A stretch of DNA of 64,000 nt from CAYWNA01 sp964459305 (GTDB lineage Bacteria; Planctomycetota; Planctomycetia; Pirellulales; Pirellulaceae): contig CAYWNA010000004.1 in NCBI GenBank assembly GCA_964459305.1, positions 1-64,000 of the forward strand, given 5' to 3'. Numbering within the stretch: position 1 is the first letter of the stretch; every line of letters begins with the position of its first letter. This document shows positions 8,399-17,100 of the stretch, one piece after another. The notes below the pieces were generated by a model, which saw nothing but the letters and a program-made list of their open reading frames with translations, did not search any database and was not told the origin of the DNA. Position numbers and translations under genes: made by a program.

Positions 8399-8860
8399 GT
8401 GGAATGGTCCGACTGGAGAAGTATCTATGAATGCGCCGCATTCAATGGGCACGCGGTCTACAGGGTTCGCCTTGTTGGTGCAGACCGACCAATTCCGATT
8501 CCGAGGTTCTTGGGAACCGATGACGAAGGAATCCTGTCAATTGGCACAACCTCGGTGATGGACGACCGCCGGCAACAATTCGTCACCGGCGTCGAGGAAT
8601 GCTACGGTCATTCGTCAGCGAACCTGTTGTATTACTTAGAGCGGTTCACCACTATCAAATCGTTGCACGCGCACCTCGGTTACCAGTATTGCTTCAGGGA
8701 AGTTGAGAGCAGGGAACAAGCGGAGAAATTGGAGACTGTCCTGATAAAGACCTATTTCCTCAGGTTTGGTGAACCGCCTCCGCTGAACAGTGCAATTCCT
8801 GACCGGTACGATGAATCTACTTGGTCAGATGCCTTCGGGCAAGCGAAGCTCAAGCACTAG
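8399..8860 (+). CDS. GIY-YIG-like small protein
   Basis: 153-residue cytosolic protein with no signal peptide. It has a VYRVRLV strand (GIY position), LSIGTTSVMDDRRQQF (YIG position followed by the conserved Arg), and near the C-terminus a Glu-containing helix (EKLETVLIKTYF) ending in PPPLN, the usual end of GIY-YIG folds. The pattern suggests a divergent GIY-YIG nuclease, but no extra DNA-binding domain is present and activity is unproven. The GTG start at 8399 is chosen because GGAGG lies at 8389-8393, 5 bases upstream. It follows the malectin protein by 100 bases on the same strand. Confidence 0.6.
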   Translation: MEWSDWRSIYECAAFNGHAVYRVRLVGADRPIPIPRFLGTDDEGILSIGTTSVMDDRRQQFVTGVEECYGHSSANLLYYLERFTTIKSLHAHLGYQYCFREVESREQAEKLETVLIKTYFLRFGEPPPLNSAIPDRYDESTWSDAFGQAKLKH

Positions 8861-8899
8861 CACGAACATCCTCAGCTCGTTCATGACTTAACCCGAGCC

Positions 8900-8931
8900 C
8901 ATCGCCATGAGCGATGTTGACTAGCTATAAT
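8900..8931 (+). promoter_or_regulatory. Candidate promoter with overlapping dyad
   Basis: TATAAT at 8926-8931 is a perfect -10 box 32 bases before the TTG start of the next gene. The -35 region is weak, and it overlaps a small dyad, CATCGC (8900-8905) and GCGATG (8911-8916), that could be an operator. Prediction from sequence alone. Confidence 0.4.
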
Positions 8932-8963
8932 GTCAGTAGGCAGACTTCGAAAACGAGGCCATC

Positions 8964-10988
8964 TTGAATCCGCTACATCTTTTTCATTCGCGTTACGTTT
9001 GTTCGCTTGTACGCGTTATCGTGTCCACCGCGGCATTGGGTCTCTGGTCTGCATCGATTGGAGCTCATGCCGCGCCCCCGATTGACGACTACTGGTCTCG
9101 TCGCTCGCAACTCGATCAAACGCACGCCGACCGTTTGACGAGTCTTGCTGCCAAGTGCAAAGAGTTGGACCTGGAGGCCCAGGCGAACGTCACCAGCGAC
9201 TGGTTCATCCATCGAGATCCTCGCCGACAATACATCTTTCTGCCCTCCGAGTCCGATCCTACACAACCGGCCGACGATGCCCCGAAGATTGTTCGTCAGT
9301 GGCACGCCAAGTTCCTTGAGTACCGGCGGCAGCACGCTGCCGCCTTGTTCCAACTGGTCGAGCGCGAGTTGCATGCCAACCGGCCTACCCGAGCGTATCA
9401 ACTACTGCACGAAGTGCTTCACGAAAATCCCGATCATGAACAAGCACGGGGGATTCTCGGGTATCGCCGAGTGAGCGGCCGATGGCGCAAACCGACGGGC
9501 CTGATCAAGGCACGTCAGGGACGTGTATCGAATCCAACGCTCGGCTTCAGCGCAGGTCAGCACTGGATCATCGAATCAGGACACTTCAGCATCACGACCA
9601 ACCACAGCGAAGAAGCCGGCCGGCGGCTCGTGGGACAATTGGAGGAACTTCACACCGTCTGGCAGCAGTTGTTTTTCCGCTGTTGGAGCAGCCGCGCAGT
9701 GCTCGATCGGCGCTTCGAAGGCAAAAGCACTACCTCACGCAGTCTAAAACGTCACAAGGTCGTGCTGTTTCGGGATCGCCAACAGTATCTCGATCACCTA
9801 ACGCCTCTCGAACCATTGATCGAAGTGACGGTGGGCGTCTACCTGGAGCCCCGAAAGTCGGCTTACTTCTATGTCGGTGAAGAATCGAAAGAGCACATCT
9901 GGTTTCACGAGATCGTTCATCAGCTATTTTCGGAGACCGGCCGCGTGCCGGCGGGTGTCGGCCTGAACAATAACTTCTGGATCGTCGAAGGTGTGGCGTT
10001 GTACATGGAGTCGCTTCGACGGATGGAACACTACTACACGGTTGGCGGGATCGACGCAGACCGTCTCCAGTACGCTCGCTACCGGGCACTGAACGAAGAA
10101 TACTACGTCCCGCTGGATCAACTGGTCGCGCTGGGACGCCGAGCGTTGCAGGAGCACGAGAACATCCGACCACTGTACAGCCAATCGGCCGGACTGGCCG
10201 GTTTCCTGATGGACTACAAACGGGGCGTGTATCGCCCGGCCATGGTCGATTACCTGCGCACTATTTACCAGGGCCGGGATCGCGCCGGAACGCTGGCAAA
10301 CGTGGCCGGAGTTCCTTTAACCGAGCTGGACAAACAGTACCACGAGTTCTTGAACGTCAGCGACGATGACCTGGCCTTCCTGGCATCGATGCCTGTCGCG
10401 CGAAATCTATCGTTGGGGCGCACCGCCGTCACCGACGCCGGCATGAGGCACCTGGCTGGGCACACGCAACTGGAATGGGTAGACCTGGCCCATACGCAAG
10501 TTGGCGACAGTGGCCTGGCAAACTTGAAAGCGTCCGAAGACCTGAATCATTTGATCGCGGCACACACAAAGATCACCGACACTGCCCTGAAAACGATCCG
10601 CAGCTTTCGCAATCTGGAAATCCTGGATCTGATGGGCACGAGTATCAGCGACGCCGGACTCGCTGACTTGGCCTCGCTCACCAAATTCAAGGAACTCTGG
10701 CTCGGCGGAACACGTATCAGCGACACAGGGGTGCAGACTGTTGGCAGCTTTCGCAATCTGGAAAGCCTAGATCTGACTGCGACGAACATCACCGACAACG
10801 GACTCGTTCATTTGGCGTCGTTGACCAAGCTCAAGGTACTCTGGCTTGGGGGGACGCGAATCAGCGACGCGGGTCTTGTGCATCTGGAGGGCTTGAAGAA
10901 CCTGGAGACACTTGATATCCGTAAAACTAACGTCACCGCCAACGGCTGGAACCGGCTGAAGAGGGCGTTACCGTCGTTGAAGGAGTAG
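8964..10988 (+). CDS. Secreted HEIVH metallopeptidase with leucine-rich repeats
   Basis: 674 residues. A signal peptide (hydrophobic 14-30, cleavage near AHA-AP at about 36) is followed by an alpha-helical, TPR-like part. The catalytic region has HEIVH near 316-320, a zinc-binding HEXXH, with a downstream glutamate in IVEGVALYME near 340 in the gluzincin arrangement used by planctomycete DUF1570-type peptidases. From about 470 to the end there are eight roughly 24-residue leucine-rich repeats of the form LxxLxLxxTxIxDxGLxxL. The TTG start at 8964 is supported by GAGG at 8954-8957 and a complete signal peptide. Substrate unknown; the repeats likely provide protein binding. Confidence 0.82.
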   Translation: MNPLHLFHSRYVCSLVRVIVSTAALGLWSASIGAHAAPPIDDYWSRRSQLDQTHADRLTSLAAKCKELDLEAQANVTSDWFIHRDPRRQYIFLPSESDPTQPADDAPKIVRQWHAKFLEYRRQHAAALFQLVERELHANRPTRAYQLLHEVLHENPDHEQARGILGYRRVSGRWRKPTGLIKARQGRVSNPTLGFSAGQHWIIESGHFSITTNHSEEAGRRLVGQLEELHTVWQQLFFRCWSSRAVLDRRFEGKSTTSRSLKRHKVVLFRDRQQYLDHLTPLEPLIEVTVGVYLEPRKSAYFYVGEESKEHIWFHEIVHQLFSETGRVPAGVGLNNNFWIVEGVALYMESLRRMEHYYTVGGIDADRLQYARYRALNEEYYVPLDQLVALGRRALQEHENIRPLYSQSAGLAGFLMDYKRGVYRPAMVDYLRTIYQGRDRAGTLANVAGVPLTELDKQYHEFLNVSDDDLAFLASMPVARNLSLGRTAVTDAGMRHLAGHTQLEWVDLAHTQVGDSGLANLKASEDLNHLIAAHTKITDTALKTIRSFRNLEILDLMGTSISDAGLADLASLTKFKELWLGGTRISDTGVQTVGSFRNLESLDLTATNITDNGLVHLASLTKLKVLWLGGTRISDAGLVHLEGLKNLETLDIRKTNVTANGWNRLKRALPSLKE

Positions 10989-10996
10989 AAAAGAAC

Positions 10997-11776
10997 ATGC
11001 GACCGTGGATTTTGGCCGAAACGAACTACACGTACACCAAAGAGAACTCTTACGAGGTGGCCGTGCTGCCGCTGGGAGCCACTGAACCGCACAACCTGCA
11101 TTTGCCGTACAGCATGGATACGCGCGAGGGTGACCTAGTTGGCGAGAAGATCTGCGAGGCGGCTCACCAGCGCGGTGCCCGAGTGGTATTGCTGCCAACG
11201 ATTCCCTACGGTACGCAAACCAACATGCGCGCTATGCCTCTGGCCATGAACGTGAACCCCAGCACGCTGAACCGATTCGTGACCGACCTGATCGAGTCGC
11301 TGGTGGAAAGCGGCATCCGGAAAATCGTACTCCTGAACAGTCACGGCGGCAACGACATGAAACCGCTGCTGCGGGAACTGAGCGGCAAAACGCCGGCTCA
11401 CGTCTTCCTCTGCAACTGGTACACGGTACTCGCGGACCAATCCGACGAGATCTTCGACCATCGTGACGATCACGCGGGCGAAATGGAAACGTCGATTGCA
11501 CTGGCCCACTGGCCGGAATTCGTCGGGCGCAACGAGGATGGATCGTTGATCGCCGACGACGGACAGACTGCCAAAACGCGATTCGAAGCCATCAACAAAG
11601 GCTGGGTATCGATCACACGACCTTGGCATCTGCTGACCACAAACGCCGGCTCGGGCTATCCGCACGCCGCCACCGCGGAAAAAGGGAAACGCTTCATGGA
11701 ACTCCTAGTCGACCGTCTAGCGACGTTCCTGCTGGAATTGTCCCAAGCAGAAATCGACGAACGGTTTCCGTTCTGA
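10997..11776 (+). CDS. Creatininase-family amidohydrolase
   Basis: 259-residue cytosolic metal-dependent amidohydrolase of the creatinine amidohydrolase fold (also used by mycofactocin MftE and FAPy deformylase). Expected metal and catalytic residues are present: Glu30, His35 and Asp41 (TEPHNLHLPYSMDT), the NSHGGND loop at 114-120, and DDHAGEMETS with His159 and Glu162/164. Many family members have unknown substrates, so creatinine hydrolysis should not be assumed. It starts 8 bases after the peptidase stop and is probably co-transcribed; AAGGAG near 10978 inside the preceding gene end may serve as ribosome binding site. Confidence 0.85.
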   Translation: MRPWILAETNYTYTKENSYEVAVLPLGATEPHNLHLPYSMDTREGDLVGEKICEAAHQRGARVVLLPTIPYGTQTNMRAMPLAMNVNPSTLNRFVTDLIESLVESGIRKIVLLNSHGGNDMKPLLRELSGKTPAHVFLCNWYTVLADQSDEIFDHRDDHAGEMETSIALAHWPEFVGRNEDGSLIADDGQTAKTRFEAINKGWVSITRPWHLLTTNAGSGYPHAATAEKGKRFMELLVDRLATFLLELSQAEIDERFPF

Positions 11777-12132
11777 GGCAACCGAAGATGTATGAGGATT
11801 AGGCCCCACGGATGCCATAGTCGACCCACGGATCAAGACAAGCCCATGTATCCGTTTTCGGCATCCGTGGGTCGGCCATGCTATCCGTGGGCGATCTTCC
11901 GATTGCCACATCTCAAATCGTGCCCCTCGACCTCTTAGCCGGTGTCCGGAAGCGTGCGCGGAGTCGCCAATTCTACGTCCGTCCTTCGTAACAGGGGGCT
12001 TGAGGACACGAAACATCCTTGGTCCGGCTCGTCGCATGTTGCGAATGATGCAGGGTTCCAGCTACACTTGCTTGCTGAGCGATCCATCGGCTGCGGTATG
12101 TCTGTGGCTCGTCGACTCTGGAGAGAGGATTC
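11777..12132. other. Intergenic region with long hairpin
   Basis: 356 bases between co-oriented genes. It holds the inverted repeat at 11806-11890. The remaining bases to 12120 show no coding frame or clear promoter. GGAGAGG at 12119-12125 is the ribosome binding site of the nuclease gene. Confidence 0.55.
11806..11890. repeat. Inverted repeat with duplicated CCCACGGAT units
   Basis: Arms of 28 bases (11806-11833 and 11863-11890) pair over both ends (CCACGGAT and CGACCCACGGAT) with mismatches only in the middle. The arm itself contains the CCACGGAT unit twice, so the element has four copies of that word, two per orientation. It lies 30 bases after the amidohydrolase stop. Confidence 0.7.
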
Positions 12133-13404
12133 ATGTTCAAGTTTATCCATGCTGCCGACACTCATATCGATAGCCGGCTCTTGGGGCTGGCTGCGTACGA
12201 GGGGGCGCCAGCGGAGCGGCTGCGGGGGGCTACGCGCGATGCGTTTGCGAATCTGGTCACGCTGGCGATTGAGGAGCGGGCCGATTTCGTGATCATTGCG
12301 GGCGACCTGTTCGACGGCACCTGGGACGATATGCGCACTGGGCTGTGGACGGCGGGCCAGTTCCAGCGCTTGGCGCGCGAGAACATTCCCGTCTTTCTCG
12401 TCCGCGGCAACCACGACGCCGCCAGCAAGGTGCGGGCGCGAATCACTTGGCCAAAGAACGAGAAGAACGAGGACATCGTTCGCGAGTTCTCAGTCCGCAA
12501 TCCGCAGACCATCAAACTGGGTGGACTTGGCGTAGCGCTGCACGGTCGAGGGTTTACTCACCAAGAAGCCCCCGACGACTTGGCCAAGGACTATCCCAAG
12601 CCGATTGACGGCATGTTCAACATCGGCGTGCTTCACACGAGTCTTTCGGGCGACGCGAATCACGACACCTACGCGCCCACTTCGGAAGATGTGCTGACGA
12701 ACAAAGGATATGACTATTGGGCTCTTGGCCATGTCCACCAGCGGCGTACTATGCGCGAAGGGCCACGGATCGAATATCCCGGAAACACGCAAGGGCGGCA
12801 CGCACGCGAGACGGGTCCTAAGGGTTGCCTGGTCGTCACCGTCGAAGACGGTGAAATCGATCAGGTCGATTTCCATCCGACCGACGTGCTCCGCTGGCAT
12901 CGCGAAGAAATCGCTCTGGCCGAGGGAGACGGCTTGGACGACATGTACGATCTGGTGCGCGATCGGCTGCAAGCATGTCACGAGGACGATGAAGGACGAT
13001 TCACGGCTGTGCGGTTGTCTGTCCGGGGCGCGTGTCGCGCCCACAACGATCTGGTGCGCAAGAGCCAACGAGAGGAGGCGATCGCCCAAATCCGCAATCT
13101 GGCCAACGAAATCGATGAGGTATGGGTGGAGAAGATCCAGTTGGAAACCTCGCCGCCCATCGACCTGGAGCAACTGCGGAAGGGCGGGGACCTGTTAGGC
13201 GATCTGCTGCGGCACGTCGAGCAGGTATCGGAGGACAACGAGCAGTTGATCGCGTTGGCCGAGGCGCTGAAACCGTTGGACGACAAAGCGGCTGCCGAAT
13301 TGGATCAGGCCGGCGTCCGGCTGGACGAGGCCGACCACCTGCGTTTTTGGGTGAAGCAAGCGGAGGGACTTCTGGTCGCGCGATTGACGGAGGCGGCGTC
13401 ATGA
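12133..13404 (+). CDS. DNA repair nuclease, SbcD/Mre11/YhaO-like
   Basis: 423-residue calcineurin-like metallophosphoesterase. Metal-binding motifs appear in order: DTHID (9-13), GDLFD (57-61), RGNHD (near 95), LHTS (near 170) and GHVH (near 200). A C-terminal capping region follows, as in Mre11/SbcD/YhaO proteins. Working with the ATPase encoded next, it should process DNA ends or hairpins in the cytoplasm. The stop overlaps the start of the SbcC-like gene (ATGA at 13401-13404), showing translational coupling. The ribosome binding site GGAGAGG is 7 bases upstream. Confidence 0.92.
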   Translation: MFKFIHAADTHIDSRLLGLAAYEGAPAERLRGATRDAFANLVTLAIEERADFVIIAGDLFDGTWDDMRTGLWTAGQFQRLARENIPVFLVRGNHDAASKVRARITWPKNEKNEDIVREFSVRNPQTIKLGGLGVALHGRGFTHQEAPDDLAKDYPKPIDGMFNIGVLHTSLSGDANHDTYAPTSEDVLTNKGYDYWALGHVHQRRTMREGPRIEYPGNTQGRHARETGPKGCLVVTVEDGEIDQVDFHPTDVLRWHREEIALAEGDGLDDMYDLVRDRLQACHEDDEGRFTAVRLSVRGACRAHNDLVRKSQREEAIAQIRNLANEIDEVWVEKIQLETSPPIDLEQLRKGGDLLGDLLRHVEQVSEDNEQLIALAEALKPLDDKAAAELDQAGVRLDEADHLRFWVKQAEGLLVARLTEAAS

Positions 13405-16400
13405 GACTGCTGGAGTTGGAGATCGAGAATTTCGGTGTCTTTGCCGACAAGCGGCTTGAGTTTGGCGACGGCCTGCAATTGATCTGTGGCCCGAACGAAG
13501 CGGGCAAGTCGACGCTGTTGCAGTTGGTTCGCGAGGTGTTTTTCGGTTTCCCGCACAGCACTCCCTACGATTTTGCCGGGCGGACCGGCGAGATGGCTGC
13601 CACAGCACGGATCGAGCTGGCCGATGGCCGCAAGGTCCGCTATCGCCGCCGCAAAGGAAGAAAGGGTACGGTGGTTGGCAACTTCGAGGACTCGGGCGAC
13701 GCGGTCAATGAGGCGACGCTTGCGAATTTGTTGGGCAATGCGAACGCCGAACTCTACGCCAATATTTTTGGCTTCTCGCTGGCCGAGCTTTCCGCGGGCC
13801 AGAAAAGCCTCCGGCAAGAGAGCCTGACCGAAGCCTTGTATGGCGGCGGCCTTGGCGGCCTGGCCAACTTCCAAAAGGTCCGCGAGGAGATCAAGGCGGA
13901 ATACGATTCCCTTTTCTCGCCACGAGCCAGCAAGCCAACGATCAACAGCTCGCTTGCCAGGATCAAAGAACAGAAGAAGGCCGTGACCCAAGCGACGGTC
14001 AAACCTCGCGACTTCCAAAAGGTCCAAGACGAGGCCAAAGGACTCGACGAAGAGGTCGAAGACATTCGTCGCCAGCGCGAAGAGATCCAACGGAAACAAG
14101 CGCATCTGAAACGACTGGCCGAGGCCCTGCCCTTGTGGTTTGGGATGCAAGCAGCCGGCGGCGAATTGGCACAGTTGGAGGTGCCCGATGCGTTCCCTCC
14201 CGATGGCCGGGACCGATATCAAAGGGCCAGAGATCGCCGCAATGAGTTGGCCGCCGAGTTAGAACAGGCTCGCAGCGATCTCGGCGAGTTGACCGAAAAC
14301 CTCGACGCGATCGAACTGAAGCCGGAGCTAGTGGCGAAAGAAGCCGCGGTGAAGAAGCTAGAGCGACGGATCGATCTCATCCGCGGTTTCGTAAGGGACA
14401 TACCCCAGCGCGAGCAGGAAAGTGTCACGACCAAAGAAAAAGTGTTAGCCCAGGTAAAGCGGCTCAATCCCGAATGGGACCTGCCGCATTTGGATCACTT
14501 CCAAACCAGCCTTGCCCAGCGGGAAACGATCGAGGCGATGGCGGAGGAGTTGGAGAAGCTGGAGCGGGAGAAAGACAAGCTGGACGCTCTCAGGCCCGAC
14601 TTGATTGAGCAGATTTCGCAGATCGAGGCCGAGTTGGGCGAGCTGGAAAAGGTGGAGGTTGATCCATCACTCCAGCGGCTTGTGGAACGGGCAGCCAGCT
14701 ACGAGGCCGACCTGCAAACGGCGAAGGAACAGAAGGAACAGTTAGATGAGGTCAAGGCCGAGCTCGACGAACTGCAGCGGCGGCTCGGAGCGCCGCTGAG
14801 AGTGACCATCGAGGATCCGACAGCGTTACCGGTTCCCTTGGCCGCGACCATGACGGAGTTCCGAGATCGATTCACCGACAGCGACAAAGTAATCAGAGAT
14901 GCGGAGCGGCGATTGGAGGAAGCGGAGGACGCTGTTGCCGAGAAAGAGCGAAGACTCGCGGAACTGGAGGCCCTGGAGCGGATTCCCGATCGGGAACAAT
15001 TGGTGGCCCAACGCGAGCGGCGCGATGATGGCTGGCGCCTGATCCGCCGCAAGTATGTGGACGGCGCGTCTGACGTTACTGACGAGGAAGTCACGGACTG
15101 GCTCGGCGGATCAGACGAACCGTTGCCCGAACGCTACGAGCGCGAGGTGGAAAGCGCCGATCAACATGCCGACCAGCGGCAGGACAAGGCGGAGCAGGTG
15201 GCCCGCCGCGAGCAACTGGTCGCCGAGGTCGGGTCGCTGAGAGCACGCCGTACGGACCTCAAGGGACGGCTGACGGCGCTGAACGAAGAACGCGAACAGT
15301 TGAAAACAGAGTGGAACTCTGCGTGGAGCGGCTGCGGCTTCCCTCCCCTCTCGCCGACCGAAATGCTCGATTGGCTTCGGATCCACGACGACTTGGCCGA
15401 GAAAACTCACCATCGGGAACGACAGAATTCGAAACTGCGCGAAGTCAACAACCGAATCGAGAATTTCGAGGCAGAACTGAGGACGGCGACCGGGGAGGGT
15501 GACTCCGGAGAGGAACAACTGACCGAAGTCCGTCGCCGAGTGGAAGACGCCCGAACAGCGGCCACGCGTCGAGAGCAATACGAGGTCGATCTGCCCAAGC
15601 TCCAGCGGCGACGCAAGAAGCTCGACGCGGACATCGCCACCGTGGCCCAGAACCGTGATCAATGGGAGGGTCGCTGGCGGGTGCTGCTGGACGAACTGGG
15701 CCTGCCGGCAGATTGGAGCGTCCGCACAGCGACGAATATCCTCCGCGGATTGGCCGACGCGAGGCAAGAGTACTCGAACGCCCTGGAGCTCGACAAGCGT
15801 GTCCGCGATATGGAGAAGGGAATCGAGCAGTATCGTGGAGAGGTCGTTCCGCTGTGCCGGGATATCGCGCCGGATCTGGCTGACTTTGCCCCAGAGGACG
15901 CCGTCCTAGAACTCGCCAAGCGCATCGACGGCGCCAAACACGCGGAACGCGATCATGAGACGTTCACCGCGCAAAAGAAAAAGGCCGAGAACCTAGCTGA
16001 AAGGAAGGAGCAACAACTCGACGATCTAAAACGCGAGATAGCTGCGTTGCAGGAGGCAGCCGGAGCCGCGGACGAGGCAGGATTCGAGGAGGTGGCCACC
16101 GCCGCTCATAGGAAAAAAGAACTCGAGGCCGAGATCGAAGGACTGGATCGAGATCTCAAACGAGTGGCCGCTGAAGAAGACGTAGATCAATTCCTTGAGG
16201 AGTTGAAACAGGCAAAATTGGATGATGTCAGACTCCAGCGGCAGAGGACCGACGAGGAGTACAACGAGATTGAGGAACGCTACAAGACCAAGCTGCAGCA
16301 AGCTGCGATTGCCCGCGACCGCCTGTCAAAACTCGATCGTGCCAGCGAGGCTGCCGAACTGACGATGGAGCTGGAGAGCAGCCGCGCCGAACTGGCGGCC

Positions 16401-16901
16401 GCGGTCGATCGGTGGGCTCCGCTGGTGTTGGCACAGACCCTGATGTCACGGGCCATCGAACGATTCGAGAGGGAACACCAGCCGGAAATGCTGCAGGAAA
16501 TCGGCCAGTTGTTTTCCAGGATGACGCTGGGGCGCTACACCGGCGTTCGCCGCAAGCTGGACGAAAAGGGAACGTTGCTTCTGGAATCTCACGACGGCTC
16601 ACAGAAGGAACCTCACGAGCTGAGCACTGGAACGCGCGAGCAGCTTTACCTGGCGATGCGTCTGGCCTACGTGCATCACTACTGCCGCGACGCCGAGCCT
16701 TTGCCGCTGGTCATGGACGACGTGCTGGTGAATTTCGACGACGCGCGCGCCCAGAGCACACTGGAAGTATTGCTGGACGTGGCAAAGGAGATCCAAATCA
16801 TCTTCATGACGTGCCACCAGAACATGACCGACCTAATTACGAGGGCGGCCCCCGACATGACGCCGATTCGCCTTTCGATTAATGCCGCCTCCGCATCTTG
16901 A
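13401..16901 (+). CDS. SMC-like ATPase, SbcC/Rad50/YhaN-like
   Basis: 1166-residue partner of the preceding nuclease. The N-terminus MRLLELEIENFGVFADK leads to Walker A GPNEAGKSTLL (about 31-41). Long Glu/Arg-rich coiled coil fills about 190-1000. The C-terminal lobe has the ABC signature LSTGTREQLYLA (near 1074), Walker B PLVMDDVLVNFD (near 1102) and the His switch TCHQN. No CxxC zinc hook is visible at the coiled-coil tip, which fits YhaN-type proteins better than SbcC/Rad50. The frame stays open 93 codons upstream inside the nuclease gene, but the ATG at 13401, with TGACGGAGGCG before it, gives the canonical N-terminus. Confidence 0.92.
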   Translation: MRLLELEIENFGVFADKRLEFGDGLQLICGPNEAGKSTLLQLVREVFFGFPHSTPYDFAGRTGEMAATARIELADGRKVRYRRRKGRKGTVVGNFEDSGDAVNEATLANLLGNANAELYANIFGFSLAELSAGQKSLRQESLTEALYGGGLGGLANFQKVREEIKAEYDSLFSPRASKPTINSSLARIKEQKKAVTQATVKPRDFQKVQDEAKGLDEEVEDIRRQREEIQRKQAHLKRLAEALPLWFGMQAAGGELAQLEVPDAFPPDGRDRYQRARDRRNELAAELEQARSDLGELTENLDAIELKPELVAKEAAVKKLERRIDLIRGFVRDIPQREQESVTTKEKVLAQVKRLNPEWDLPHLDHFQTSLAQRETIEAMAEELEKLEREKDKLDALRPDLIEQISQIEAELGELEKVEVDPSLQRLVERAASYEADLQTAKEQKEQLDEVKAELDELQRRLGAPLRVTIEDPTALPVPLAATMTEFRDRFTDSDKVIRDAERRLEEAEDAVAEKERRLAELEALERIPDREQLVAQRERRDDGWRLIRRKYVDGASDVTDEEVTDWLGGSDEPLPERYEREVESADQHADQRQDKAEQVARREQLVAEVGSLRARRTDLKGRLTALNEEREQLKTEWNSAWSGCGFPPLSPTEMLDWLRIHDDLAEKTHHRERQNSKLREVNNRIENFEAELRTATGEGDSGEEQLTEVRRRVEDARTAATRREQYEVDLPKLQRRRKKLDADIATVAQNRDQWEGRWRVLLDELGLPADWSVRTATNILRGLADARQEYSNALELDKRVRDMEKGIEQYRGEVVPLCRDIAPDLADFAPEDAVLELAKRIDGAKHAERDHETFTAQKKKAENLAERKEQQLDDLKREIAALQEAAGAADEAGFEEVATAAHRKKELEAEIEGLDRDLKRVAAEEDVDQFLEELKQAKLDDVRLQRQRTDEEYNEIEERYKTKLQQAAIARDRLSKLDRASEAAELTMELESSRAELAAAVDRWAPLVLAQTLMSRAIERFEREHQPEMLQEIGQLFSRMTLGRYTGVRRKLDEKGTLLLESHDGSQKEPHELSTGTREQLYLAMRLAYVHHYCRDAEPLPLVMDDVLVNFDDARAQSTLEVLLDVAKEIQIIFMTCHQNMTDLITRAAPDMTPIRLSINAASAS

Positions 16902-17026
16902 CGGTCGAGTCGCATCGACTCAAGATGGTCTCGTGCCGCCTGCTTCAGACACCACCGCTGGACACAAATTCCATTCACTTCCATCGGCATGAGTTGGCAT
17001 GTTTTTTTCAGAATCATTTTGTCCCT

Positions 17027-17063
17027 CATGATTTTGACCTCTAATCAGGCTGTCAAAATCATG
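17027..17063. repeat. Perfect 12-bp inverted repeat (stem-loop)
   Basis: CATGATTTTGAC at 17027-17038 and GTCAAAATCATG at 17052-17063 flank a 13-base loop. It is AT-rich compared with its surroundings and ends 38 bases before the next start codon. It could be an operator, a leader stem-loop for the beta-helix gene, or a repeat. There is no T-tract to suggest a terminator. Confidence 0.5.
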
Positions 17064-17100
17064 GGATGATGTCAGTCTCTGCGTGAAAGGAGACCCAAAC

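Noticed and set aside
13122..13400. Upstream extension of the SbcC/YhaN-like gene
   Set aside because: The extension overlaps the nuclease gene in another frame; the ATG at 13401 overlaps its stop and gives the canonical N-terminus.
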